Assembly (NCBI GenBank): GCA_018287875.1
Contig: JAGVVL010000002.1
Location: forward strand, 4,340,001-4,404,000
Direction of reading: 5' to 3'
Length of the DNA: 64,000 nucleotides
Source of the DNA: Nigrospora sphaerica
Taxonomy: Eukaryota > Ascomycota > Sordariomycetes > Amphisphaeriales > Apiosporaceae
Made by a program: the position numbers and the translations under genes. The notes under the pieces are model-generated. The model worked only from the letters and a program-made list of their open reading frames with translations. It did not search any database and had not been told where the DNA came from. Below are positions 23,375 to 34,410 of the stretch, in pieces (the first letter of the stretch is position 1; every line of letters starts with the position of its first letter).

Positions 23375-24883
23375 ATGACCGCAGTTCTGCCGTCGCCGGC
23401 GCCAGCGCAGGCGCACCCGGTGCCGGGAAAGGTACGGCAATGACGACTTTCCAGAGCGACAAGTTCGGGACCAGAGACAGGAAAAGAGCTAACGCCCAAG
23501 GCCTGCTCTACCGCGGAGCCTCAAACAGGACAAGAAATACGTCTACTTTCACTCGGGCGCCGAGGCAACATACCGGGAGGTTTCGGACCAGCCGTCGTCG
23601 GCCTTCACGTCGATCCCCACGGTTGACCTAGCCGGCCTCGAGGACGGGACGCTGGAGGACCGGCAGCGTATCGCACGGGAAATCCACGATGCGTGCGCCC
23701 GGTGCGGCTTCTTTTACATCAAGAACCACGGCATCCCCGAAGTCGTCATCCGCGACACCTTTGCGCTGCTGCGGCGCTTCTTTGCCCTGGACCACGAGAC
23801 CAAGATGGAAGCGCACGTGCAGAAGAACCCGGCCATCCGGGGCTACGAGCCCATGCTGGAGACCAACCTGGATCCCCGGACCAAAGGCGGTATGCATCCC
23901 CTCGACAGAAGGGCGTCGTCGGCCCTCGACTCCCTTCGTATCTCACCATATGCCTGAGGCCATGATTCCCTGCTAACCTCGCCCCCTGCACGGCACCAAC
24001 AGACATCAAAGAAGCCTTCACCATGGGCGACTGCTACCTGGAGCCCGAGCAAGACTACACGGGCCAGACGGGCCAGCCGCCGCCGCCGCACGTAACGCAG
24101 CCACAGAACATTTGGCCCGTCACGGGTGCGCCCTGGTGGCGCGAGGGCTTGTATGCCTATTACCATTGCATGCTCCCGCTGGCTCGACGCCTCGTCCGCG
24201 TCTTCGCCCTGGCCCTGGACCTTCCCGGCGGCGAGGCCGGACTGGACCACATGTTTCGCTTTCCCATCACGGGCATGCGGCCGCTGTACTACCCGCCGAC
24301 ACCGGTGGGCGAGGGCGACGGAGGTGAGCAGGCGAGTGTGGGGCTGGGTGCACACGCCGATTTCTCTTGTAAGTGTACTCGAATACCTCGATTCACCCCC
24401 CCTCCTTCTTCTTTACAGCGTCGGGAATGGAAACCAGCCAGACTGACGGCGCGGCCCTGTCGCCATGCTCTCTCGCCAGGGCTCACACTGGTACTGCAAG
24501 ACGACGTGCCGGCACTCGAGGTTCTCAACCCCGACGGGCGGTGGGTAGACGCGCCGCCGCAGCCGGGCACCTTTGTATGCAACGTGGGCCAGTACTTGGA
24601 GCGGCAGACCAATGGACGCTTTCCCGCCACGGTGCACCGCGTACGCAACCGGACGGGCCGCGAGCGCTACTCGCTGCCTTTCTTCCTGACGCCCGACCCT
24701 GGCGTTGACCTGGCCGTGCTCGAGTCGTGTCTCCGTGCCGGCGAGCCGCCGCGGTACGAGCCCATCAACGTCGGCGACCTGTACATCCGCCGCATTCTCC
24801 CGGCCCGCAAGAAACACCCCACCAGTATCAAGTACTGCGACGTGCCCCAGGAGAAGTGGAGTTACGACATGCTCTTGTCCTGA
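23375..24883 (+). CDS. 2-oxoglutarate/Fe(II) dioxygenase 2 (IPNS-like)
   Basis: Four exons (23375-23431, 23529-23889, 24003-24368, 24480-24883) encode 395 residues. Exon 1 (19 codons) is the least certain: donor GTACGG, branch-like GCTAAC and acceptor AACAG give a clean frame into DKKYVYFHSG. The core starts at SIPTVDLAGL and includes GFFYIKNHGIP. The iron triad is H257-A-D259 (GAHADFS) and H314 (TVHRVRN), with RxS at R324/S326 (RERYS). The third intron joins at a Trp codon before LTLVLQDD. The predicted function is 2OG-dependent oxidation in the left cluster. Transcription is divergent from the MFS gene. It belongs to the same family as dioxygenase 1 but with different spacing between motifs, so an old duplication or independent recruitment is likely. 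Confidence 0.85.
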
Positions 24884-26417
24884 TTAACGGGTTGTGGATG
24901 ATCGCTTGAAGGTCTGATGATCTTCATCTTGGCCTGTACTGTTAGAATTCCTATCACGGTCAAGCCGCGGGTGGCAATACGCATAACCAATTCATGCATG
25001 CCACCTCTTAGTAGCGGATACACCGCTGCCGCACAAGGTCACTTTGGTTTTGTGTGCGTTAATGCAGATAAAGTGTTGGTGCATTTTCGTCGGTTAAGAA
25101 TCACCCGTACTTATCCCTTAGGGTTCCACGGCTTTGTTATAAACATTTATTTTCTCCGGGGCTATTTAAATAGCAATAGTCGTACTCGAATGATGAGTGA
25201 TCCCACGCTAATGGTGTACCACATGGCATCTCTCGGGCACAGAATGGGTTCGGGAAGCTGAGGCGCGGCGGCTTTTTCTCATGCCCCTGCGCTGTGAAGC
25301 ATACGCAGATGCGGCATTCCACTATCTGGTGCCGGGGGGCAATGTTCTTGTTGTCCATGTCCACGGGCATTTTCTCTCCATGACCGTCAGCTTCTAATAA
25401 CTCCCGTACTGAAGCTGTGTACGATGTTCGTCCAGTACCCATTTATAGCATACAAAAAGCTCGCAAGACGACATCGCAGGGCACAGTCAACCTCTGCTTG
25501 TGTAGTAATCCGTCTATTATTCCAGGGCCTCATATCTCTCTCTGATTGTGTTGCTCCAAGGAAACCCATTTGTCGGAGTCATGGTGAAATTCGAGGGGAA
25601 CCAACTGGAAGAGACGCCAAATGAGCATATGATCTTCCGACGCACGATCTCGTGCCTAGAGCTACCCTTATACCGTGAAAATGACAGGAAAGAAAAGTAT
25701 TCACGGTAACATGACTTGAGCTGGAAACACTGGGAAAGGGGGGAGGGGACCAGTTTATTTGCTATTCTAGCTTAACGTGATATGGCATTTGAAAGTTTAG
25801 AGGACTGTATCTCCTAGGGCCCAGAAAAATGGAAATTTTAGGTAAACCTTAAGTAGAACTATTCAGTGGGCATAAATGAGACTTCTGGGGCTAAGGAGTA
25901 CATACGTTATATAAGGATACCTAGAAAGGCATAACCGACATATAGCAGGAAGTTTCGCTCATACCCTATCGTGTCGGTAGGTCGGCGTAAAATCGCCAAT
26001 TCCTAGACAAAAGGAGATGAAGATGTCAAAAGTAGATGAGCATGGAGTTCTGTGAGCCTAATTTGCACTCCTTTCATTTTCCAGCCCATCAGAAGAGGGG
26101 GCCACAAGTGGACTGCTTAAGTGGTTCTAAAATCCGTAGTCTGCCTACCTACTTGCTGCTGGGGCTAAGGCGGCTGTACGGGGCAGAAAGTTAAGGATGG
26201 TACCACGTGCTTTACCCACGTTTACAGGGTTAAGTTCTGTTTTGGGTTCTCTATAACGTCTAAACTATGCTCCTGCAATCCCATCTCCTGCGGTATAACA
26301 CCCGCTACTTGACGGCTAGAGTCTCTTACAGCCTGGCCTAAATTCTTCGCTGTTCCGGACATACAGGTCTAAAACTTATTTAAAGAGCTATGGCAGATGC
26401 AATAGGCTACATCGGAT
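24884..26417. other. Gene-poor, AT-richer region at right edge of cluster 1
   Basis: Convergent 3' flanks followed by visibly AT-richer DNA from about 25650 to 26400. Only short ORFs without domains are present. The base composition change fits a boundary between the compact cluster and a gene-poor segment. Confidence 0.6.
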
Positions 26418-27749
26418 TTAGTCCGTCTTGTCTTCCGACGCAGTGAGTTCGGACGAGGACCTCGGGTTGGAAGGCTGTGTGAACGCCAGAGCGCCGGCGG
26501 CCTTGGCGGCGTTCGAACATCTTTTCCGGACCGAGAACACGGTGGCTACGTGGGCCAGGAGCCACCAGGCGAACAGGACAGGCAGTGCCACCTCCAGACC
26601 GCCGCCGCAGCCTGTCCAGGCCTGGATCTGCAAAGTGTAGATATTACGGCCGGGCAGGGCGTAGCCGACGCGGTAGAAACCCGGGACGATCTCCAAGGGG
26701 AAGGCGGCGCTGGCGACGTTGAGAACGACCCAGGTTAACATGAAGAAGGCGTTGAATTGGAGAGGCACGTAGCTACCGATGAAGGCGTCGAACACCTGCC
26801 AGTTGATGTCGATATGCCACAACACAACCATCCAGTTCTTGGCGAAGACGGTGTCGGGGACGGCCCAATCCTCCCGGAAGGCCCACATGTAGGCCGTGAT
26901 GACCAAGGCGGCCGCGAGGGCGTAGACCTTGCCCAGGGCGAAGCGCATCAGCCACAGCTCGCGGCGGCGCAGACGGAGGGCCAGCCTGTGGGCGTCGGTG
27001 ATGCCGTTGACGGCGAGGAGGTAGAAGAAGGTGATGAGGATGGGGAAGACCATGTTGAGGGTGTTGTAAAAGGCGCGCGACCCCTGCAAGGTCGACGTGA
27101 TGGCATCGGACGAGGCCCGGATGGGGTCAAGATAGGCCCTCACGGCGGACGGGCGGGCGCGGTCGAGGGCGGCGAGGGCGGCACGACCGTCGGCGGTTTC
27201 GTAGTACAGAGAGCGCGAGGTCGCTACGAGGGTCTCGAGGTTGCCCCGGATGGCGCTCTCGACGACGGTGGTGTAGCGGGCCTGGTTGTAAATATAGGTG
27301 ATGGTGTCGTTGGGCTGGTAGGCGAGGGCGTCGTCGTCGGCACCACCGCCCACGACCGAGGCAAGTCGCGACGAGGCCCCCTCGTGGACGTACACGGCCC
27401 CCCAGTAGTCACCCCGGCACACGGCGTTCCGCACCGAGGCCGGGTCCGGGTACTGGGGGGAGGGGCTCCGGAACTCGAGCGTGGGGAACTGGTCGCCCTG
27501 CATCGTTTGGTATGCGGCGGCGAGGGCTTCCGGGATGGCGGCCTGGCCGTCAAAGTCGACGACGAGCACGTTGAGGGCGTGCGTGCGGAACCGCTGTCCG
27601 TAGGTCGAGCCAAAGAGGTACGACATGTCGGCCAGGAAAAGAAGGCAGAGCGATATGGCGGATGCAACCAGGGGCTTGAACAGGCCCCTGTTCCATGGCG
27701 AGGAGGCCTGCGGCCGGGCGGGCGCCGCCGAGCCCGAGTCCTTGGGCAT
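26418..27749 (-). CDS. SNG1/DUF3533-family membrane protein
   Basis: A single exon of 443 residues starting at MPKDSGSA; the frame is open upstream but the added residues do not look like the family. One hydrophobic segment near residues 28-45 (VASAISLCLLFLADMSYLFG) is followed by a large extracytoplasmic region (DGQAAIPEALAAAY, NDTITYIYNQARYTTVVESAI). A C-terminal block of five to six helices begins at LNMVFPILITFFYLLAVNGI. This layout matches the yeast Sng1/DUF3533 family, linked to nitrosoguanidine resistance and membrane-lipid asymmetry. The tail (about the last 25 residues) is Ser/Asp/Glu-rich. There is no evident tie to either cluster, though it could contribute to tolerance. Confidence 0.85.
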   Translation of the reverse strand: MPKDSGSAAPARPQASSPWNRGLFKPLVASAISLCLLFLADMSYLFGSTYGQRFRTHALNVLVVDFDGQAAIPEALAAAYQTMQGDQFPTLEFRSPSPQYPDPASVRNAVCRGDYWGAVYVHEGASSRLASVVGGGADDDALAYQPNDTITYIYNQARYTTVVESAIRGNLETLVATSRSLYYETADGRAALAALDRARPSAVRAYLDPIRASSDAITSTLQGSRAFYNTLNMVFPILITFFYLLAVNGITDAHRLALRLRRRELWLMRFALGKVYALAAALVITAYMWAFREDWAVPDTVFAKNWMVVLWHIDINWQVFDAFIGSYVPLQFNAFFMLTWVVLNVASAAFPLEIVPGFYRVGYALPGRNIYTLQIQAWTGCGGGLEVALPVLFAWWLLAHVATVFSVRKRCSNAAKAAGALAFTQPSNPRSSSELTASEDKTD

Positions 27750-30589
27750 GTCGGCTGCCTGCACAGGACGAGGGGCCAAAAAGCACAACGAGGCCGGGAT
27801 GACGAGGCCAATCCGGACGCGGGCGATGGTGGGCGAGCCGGAAATGGGTTGGCGGGCGGGTAGCTTGGTGACGGGGGCAGCAAGCAGCAATAGAATGCTG
27901 TGCTACTAAGGGGACGGGCGCCTGTCGTTTTTGGGGGGGTTCTCGGCGACAGCATTCTGGCCTCTCCCATCGGGGCTGCACACCCAGGGGCTTTATTGAC
28001 GGCGAAGCAAGCGTCCCACTTGGATCGCCAGGCTCCATTCTTCAAAGGGCCCGATGTTTCAACGCCTTCTATTATTAAGTGGGCGGGGCTCAACGGAAGG
28101 GAACCGAGCCTCGCCGTCACAGGAACAGGCCGGCGGAGGAAATGCTTTGTCATTGCGGCCCGGCTTTGCTTACCCAGCACGACCAGAGCGATGCCATCCC
28201 GGCTTGTCGGTCGGCTTGATCGATATGTGCGACCACCGGCGACATTGGGTTGGAACTCGGGCTAGTTGTAGATAGGCGATGACGGCGACATGGGTTATGA
28301 GGGAACTCGGGTTACGGCTAAATCGGAGATAGGCGGCATGCAACCGAAGGAGATGGAGTGGGGCTTTCTCCAGAGAAACCCATACTATACAGTGGGTAAA
28401 GTTGACTTGGCGTGCGTTAGAGGCGCACAACGAAAACTCCGAATAGTGCGACCGATGCCGAGTTGGAAGAATAGGACAGGCACTGCAGCCGCGCTTAATA
28501 GAGAAGCCTTTAGTACCAACCGAAGTATTGTAGAATGCGCAAGACTTCTAATACTGCCTCGTTGTGGGATACTCCCCCGTAAATACACCGCATCCCAAGG
28601 TTTGATCTTGCAGGGACGTGACCATGGGCCGGCAGGTCTTAACCCGGCAACGCCAAGCCTCCCAAGACGTCGGGAGTCTATTAATAAGCGGCCAGTTTCA
28701 CATATCCGCCAGACGAAAAGGCGCCTAGAAATACCTAGCCTGCTGCATACGGCATTTGGGGCTCTTGTCCGGGAGACGACAAACGCGCGCCTGGGGCGAG
28801 TTATTAGCCGTCCCAGTTTGGCATCCGTGCACTGCAAACGGATGTCTTAGCCGGCAACCAGGGTGAAAAGAAACTAGGCCGTGTAATACTCGTTGCGACG
28901 GGGTTGACTCCTGATATCATAAAATGTGTGCGTCTATTAAGCGGTGTTCGCTAGGAACAGATGCGTAGCCGCTGGTTCCTGTGCGCGTGAACACATGCGT
29001 AGCTAATCAGCAATACCGAACTCATCAAGTTCTAAGCACATCCCCTGGTACCTTCTAGCAATTGTGCTTACTCGATAGCACCTACTGTACCCAGTTGAAG
29101 AGAACTTTGCTTCAGCTCGACTACACGTCCACCTCGAGCCTCAGCGTCGCCGACATTATGTTACACCCATGTGTCAGCTTGTTAGGCTTGGCGCCTGTAC
29201 GATTCCGTGCATTTGTCATTCCTAAAAGCGTTGCTGGTAGCTGAATATAAATCAGCACTACAGACATATCTCTCACATACGACCATAGCTTCCAGAAAAC
29301 TCGGGATCCCGTCCGCTCTCCCATAGATAAGCTGGAAAGCGCCGAATTAGTACTAGGGTCGGTGACGACCTGGGAATCCTCGGTGTTGTATGTCTTTTTG
29401 CCCTTCCCGTGTACTTAGAAAAGCCCTTAAAGGATTTATACGGGAGTGAAGCTCCTAGCCCGATGCTATTTTCAATGAAAAGTTTCATATTTCGCTCGGC
29501 CTTCTGGCTTCTTCATCGAATTACCTCTTAGGTGCGACTAGGTTTGGGGATTCGCTCCACTAAACGTTGGCGGGGCTGAATGGAGTCTGCGACACTCGAG
29601 GCACGCCCGTGATGAGGCTATGCCCGATTACAAACAGCTTACCTAGTTACTCATCTTTTGCCAATGACGGTCAAATTTGAAGCCTTCGCCGGGCGCCGAA
29701 ATCGAACGCGGCGCAGGGAAATGAACGTTCCATCCACAACTTGCAGCTCCTAGGAAAGCACCACAGGGCATGAGGAGTTTGATATAGAAGGGTACGGATC
29801 TTTCAACCATCCCAGTGTTGAACGGCACAAGGTTTGCACACTGTTACCTGCCGGGCTCGTTGTCTCGAAAGCAGCTAGATAAAAACGATACGTAGCCCGA
29901 ATGTCAGGCAGCAATATCTCCATGGAGTTTCAATGTGGTGTTGGAGGGACATGGTGGGTACCAGTGGACGGCTCAAAAGGAATGTGAGTTTTTATTCAAT
30001 TACAAAGATGGTGCTTCTAGATGGCCCGTCCTTCTGATTGTGTTGTGCGTAGCTCCGAACCGGCCACTGTTGTTCAACACCACAGCGCAGAAAGGTATTT
30101 TAGACCTTTTTTTTTGGGCAGCATCCAGGGTGAAGCAACGCTACGATGTATAGGTGGCACTGGAGAATATATACGTAGGTCCTGAAGCGGGCCAAGCGGA
30201 GCCCTATTTTCGATGTTCGTTTACCCACATTATTCTTATCATGGATTTGAAGACTTCGCTTTGTATCCAACGGGCCCGGAAAATGCGCATTTTAGCGCTT
30301 CCTCGTTAGTACCTTGGATTCACAGTATTTTGAGTGTAGGGTGAGTACTCTTAGGCCTTTGGACTTGAAACGCTGACAGTTGATTAGTTGGTTCAAACTT
30401 TACACCAAATGAGCATTTTCTAGGCTTGTAAGGATTATCATCGTGACCCTCCGCATCAACATCGTGACCTTCTACATAATCATCGTGACCCACCACCGCT
30501 CATGACTCCTTTCGCCCCGTTCTCTTTTCTCGTCGCCCGTGACCCTAGTATAAGCCCTTATAAACGGGGCCGTCTTTCATCAAGTAACA
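27750..30589. other. Gene-poor AT-rich region, possibly degenerate repeats
   Basis: About 2.8 kb with scattered short ORFs on both strands. The longest (28290-28850 plus, 186 codons) has no recognisable domain. The irregular composition and lack of coding character from about 28280 onward suggest decayed mobile DNA, but no transposase, LTR or terminal inverted repeat could be identified. Confidence 0.45.
30439..30501 (+). repeat. Three direct repeats, 21-bp period, core CATCGTGACC
   Basis: CATCGTGACC occurs at 30439, 30460 and 30481, exactly 21 bp apart, with diverged 11-bp spacers. The array ends about 90 bp upstream of the tRNA-Arg gene. Confidence 0.8.
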
Positions 30590-30669
30590 GGTCCGTTGGC
30601 CCAATGGCAAGGCGTCTGACTACGACGAGTTCTATCAGGAGATTCTGGGTTCGACCCCCAGGCGGACCT
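30590..30669 (+). tRNA. tRNA-Arg (anticodon ACG) with short intron
   Basis: The acceptor strand GGTCCGT pairs with GCGGACC (one wobble). The D arm is GCC/GGC around CAATGGCAA. The anticodon stem TCTGA pairs with TCAGG (one G-T). The T arm CTGGG/CCCAG has loop TTCGACC, which also forms a good B box (GGTTCGACCC). The anticodon loop reads CT-ACG-A, then about 8 extra bases (CGAGTTCT), then A. This fits a small canonical tRNA intron one base 3' of the anticodon. The discriminator is T. A T6 run follows 30 bp downstream. A folding program was not run. Confidence 0.8.
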
Positions 30670-31753
30670 AAAGCCATTCCCAGCCTCATCGGCGTATTCT
30701 TTTTTGTCTTCTAGTTATCTCTTTGGTCTAGGTCTAGATTAGGGGATAGCTGTGCGGTCACACAATGCATCCTTCGAACCTTTTTGTTCCGAGCTTTGCC
30801 TCCCTCGACCATCGGAAATCAGTTCTCCTTGTATCATACGGTTTGAGATACATGCCGACTACACTGGTTGAGGAAAAAATCGCTAATCAACTTATTCTCC
30901 TAACTTGGTTGTCGAGGAGGTAGACGACTTAGGAAACCCGGAATCACTGTCAAGTGTTTTACCTTCACCAGATGGCAAGTGACAACAATTTCCATAAAAA
31001 GGTGTGGCACTGGCCTAGCATTCATTAGGTAGTGTTCACCGTTCTGAGCCTTCAAGGAATGGAAGCCAGCCGGACACGGTTGTCTGGGTTGCCAAATTCG
31101 CATCCGCTTCGCAGCAGGATTACAGCCGGCGATTTTCAATAGTCGCACTGCACAAGAGTCCTTAAGCATATTGCCCCTTCGTCTAATGGCAAGCTGCAAG
31201 GATTACGCCCGCCAACCAACACGGGAATCGAAGAAGCCCTTTCCGAGCTCAGCCGCTGGTAGAGACCCATCATCACACTTCGGGCTCACCGGCGAAGATT
31301 GAACGGGCCCGGCTAGCCAGGGATCGCGCCGCGCGACTCGTAGCTACCGTGCCTTTGCAAAAGCCAGCGCTTGTTACCCAGTGGGCCTCCAGCGGGGAGT
31401 GTTTGAGCTGCGAGTAATTGTAGAGAGTGTGTTGGAAGATGGCACGGATCTCAGCATGGCGGCAGGACACTGCCATGAAGAATGGCCGCGGCCGCGCTGC
31501 CGGCTGGCCTAGCCTGGTCCATTGCCTGTAGATGGACGCGGTATAAAGAAGCATTTTCGGATTTCTCATCTCCTCCACGCCGACCCGACTGCGGCGCTGG
31601 TAACAATGTGCTGAATGACGACGCACACCGTTGCGGGCGGCGGGTCGGTTTCTTTGTCTCTTTAGCGTCGCTTCAAGCCTTCCCGTCACCCAGGGTCGTC
31701 GGAGAAATGCAGGGGGGGAGAGTAAATGGCAATTTTTTTATATGGACTCCGCA
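30670..31753. other. Intergenic region between tRNA-Arg and DMT transporter
   Basis: No protein gene is supported. An 18-base phrase at 31173-31190 (GCCCCTTCGTCTAATGGC) resembles the 5' half of a fungal tRNA-Gln, but the rest of a cloverleaf is missing, so it is at most a fragment. Confidence 0.5.
30700..30705 (+). terminator. RNA polymerase III T-tract
   Basis: A run of six T residues about 30 bp after the tRNA-Arg 3' end, the usual Pol III termination signal. Confidence 0.6.
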
Positions 31754-33124
31754 TTAGTGCCCTCTGGGCTCCATCACAAACCCGTCTTCTGAGTGACGGT
31801 CTCCGTCTTCCGAGTGACAGTCTACATCGTCCAATGCCGATTCGAGGCCAAAAACCGGGCTTCTACCCGGATTCCGCGGCCTGTTGGCGAGAGATATCGC
31901 TACCAAACTCGCTACTACGCCAACACAGCCCACAATCGTGAGCGAGTTGATGCGTGAGTGCCAGACCAGCCACTCGAGCAGCAGCGCCCAGAGAACCTGC
32001 GAGTAGATCATGACGGGGGCACCGGGATGGTTGGATCCCAAGCCGGCCGTCAGGAGGTATTCCATGCTGAACCCGATGACGCCCATCAGTATCATCAAGC
32101 ACCAGGATCCCACGTCTCTGGGCCATGTCGCTTCGGGAATAAAGAAGGAGCAGATGGTGGTTACGACGAAGACGGTGCAGCTGAAATAGTTGACGCTGAG
32201 AAGGGGGTGTGCCCTCGTCCCTAATCGGTTGATTGCCGAAAGTGCGATCTGCAACCGGCGGGATCACGTTAGTCGGGGGAAGGGAGGCGACCAAGATGCG
32301 CCGAGAATGTAACCATTCGTAGACGCAGGCTCGGAGGAAAAGAGGGGCACTTACGACACCACCGACGACCCCCACCATGCCAGCCAAGGTGCCTTTCAAG
32401 GAGGCATGGGGGTCCATCGAGACGCGGTCGGAGAGCGAGGCCGCCTCAGTTGCGGCCGCGCCGAAAAGGGACGCGGGCTGGAGGACCAAGACGACGCTGG
32501 CAAGGGCTACCGCGCAGGCAATCCCGTCGCGCAGCGCAATCATGCCGTTATCCAGATAGCGCGTCAGAATCAGGGCCCCAAGGGGTGCCAGAAAATTGAG
32601 CGCCGTTGCTTCGCTGAGAGATATGTAGGCGATGGAGACTGTGAGCAAACAGGACTTCACGTCAGCTTGTCCATTAATTCCCTCCTCCCAAGCTGGGGAT
32701 CCACGAGCCAGTCCCCCTGTCCGTCGCGAAAGCCGGCCGAGAGCCAAGGCCGAGGGCAAGGCGTACCGTAGAAGCCGCATGCACCGAACACGCCGCCGGC
32801 GGCCCGGAGAGCCAGGAGGGGCCGGAGCTCGGGTCGGCCGAGCGGGAAGTCGGGCGTTTTGGCCAAGAAACGAAGGTGGGCGCAGCAACCGATCGAGGTG
32901 ACGAGGAGGCGGACCTGGAGGATGGTGAAGGGGTGCACACGCGTGGCGCCTCCCTCGTCGTCACCGCCGCCCTCCGGTGACGACCGCGTCTCGAGGAGGC
33001 GAGCGAGAGCGTGCAAAACGGCCGCCGCCAACTGCGAGGCCAACACGAGCAGGACGGCGCGGTGGCGCGAAAGCAGCGGCGGCGCTACGGCCGCGTCCGG
33101 CCTCGGCGAGGTTGGTTTTTCCAT
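31754..33124 (-). CDS. EamA/DMT-family transporter (SLC35G-like)
   Basis: Three exons (32767-33124, 32355-32638, 31754-32248) joined over 128- and 106-bp introns (GTACGC/CACAG, GTAAGT/TGCAG) encode 378 residues. The ten-helix drug/metabolite transporter fold with two EamA repeats is evident. The first repeat contains HPFTILQVRLLVTSIG and, across intron 1, GFYVSIAYISLSEATALNFLAPLGALI. The second has WLVWHSRINSLTIVGCVGVVASLVAI as its last helix. The C-terminal tail is hydrophilic with a small DxHSEDG duplication. It is an integral membrane protein; the substrate is unknown. It stands alone in a gene-poor stretch and shows no sign of decay. Confidence 0.85.
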
Positions 33125-34362
33125 GTTTGACCGTGGTTGAAACGGCTTGCGGGTGGATGTCATCAGCTTGCGTGCATGGCTCTTCTTAAACACCTGATGG
33201 TTCAAGTCGACCCCGGAGAAGGGGAGGAAGGCATGGAGGCTAGGGGCCGATCGTAACATGGGTTTGATGGGTGTTGGCAAATGATGGTTGGCCCCACCGG
33301 GATGGAAACCACCGACGATCATTTCGATAGCGACCAGAAGGAGGCGGCCAAGACGGCTTCGACGACCTGATGGACCGGATGACTGCTATCCACAGCATCG
33401 GGCGGCTGATGAGCTATGGAGATGCGTTCTCGGCAATTTGGCAATACGGGCGGAGGACATGGATGATCCGTGCTGGCCTTGTTACCGGCTGGGCCCTTAA
33501 CGAGCCCCCTATTCCTCTCCCGTGTAGTGCGGTCCACTAGTTGTCCCAGCCCATTTCTTCCCGGCGCCCGTTGCTTTTTCGCGCTTGAATCGTCGACTTG
33601 TGACCCAGGGGTAGTGCGTATCAAGCAACCGCTCTGGAATCCTCCCTGATGCCCTCTTGGACGAACCCCCCACAGGCACAGCGTCTCCCACGGGCCGGGC
33701 CGCGCGCATCCTGGCAGCAATGCAGCGCAGACTCAACACGACACCACCCGACCCTTTTCCTCTCCCTTGACTTCAAGGCTTGCGATGGCGACGCATTGGC
33801 TCTGCCGCCTCCACCCGTGTCCTCGTCCCCAGCGGTGTTGACCGGCTGGGTCGGCTCGCGAGGGACCACTGAAGAGCAGCCCGTTTCGCTAGGGCTGACT
33901 ATGGAGTCGCACGTGCGACTCCATCCCTGGGCCAGCGAGAATGAATGAGAAAGCCCGGGTTGCCCTTCCACCGGGGATAACCAGGCCGCCCCCTCGCCCC
34001 CTTTGCGTGGCTCACCTAGGATTTCTACTTTTTTCCATGCTTGCTCTTGGCTGTAGAGGTAAAACGGCATGCCTATGCTGCACCGCCGTGTGTACTAGAC
34101 ACAATCCCACCCCGATTTTGGCCACATTGGCCCCACTACCGAGAATCCACTGGGACTATGACGCGTGCCTGCCTACCTACGCTTCGGACTCATTTTCCCA
34201 CGCACGGAGCCACGCAACACGACAGTCGACGCAACTCCCCTCATCCCCCCGACACGGGCCGGCGTTCCGAACACGTCCATCGGCAACTCGTCACTGCACT
34301 GCCACGGCCCTGTGCCGGCAGGGTCTCGTCAGTGGCGGCATCGCGGCCGGTCGCACACGCGC

Positions 34363-34410
34363 GGCGTCACGGCGTCACGGCGTCACGGCGTCACGGCGTC
34401 ACGGCGTCAC
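34363..34410. repeat. Six perfect tandem copies of GGCGTCAC
   Basis: 48 bp consisting of six uninterrupted 8-bp units. Each unit carries CGTCA, the half-site of CRE/ATF-type bZIP factors, but there is no adjacent gene to link it to. Confidence 0.9.

Noticed and set aside
24000..24002. Alternative dioxygenase-2 starts, such as the ATG at 23440
   Set aside because: The frame from 23440 cannot be spliced into the core with a reasonable donor; the 23375 exon with a GCTAAC branch site gives a clean join.
28290..28850. 186-codon plus-strand ORF in the AT-rich region
   Set aside because: No domain, no splice context and no coding-like composition; overlapped by a similar minus-strand ORF.
31173..31190. 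tRNA-Gln-like 5' half
   Set aside because: The remaining arms of a cloverleaf do not form, and there is no proper B box downstream; chance or a fragment.
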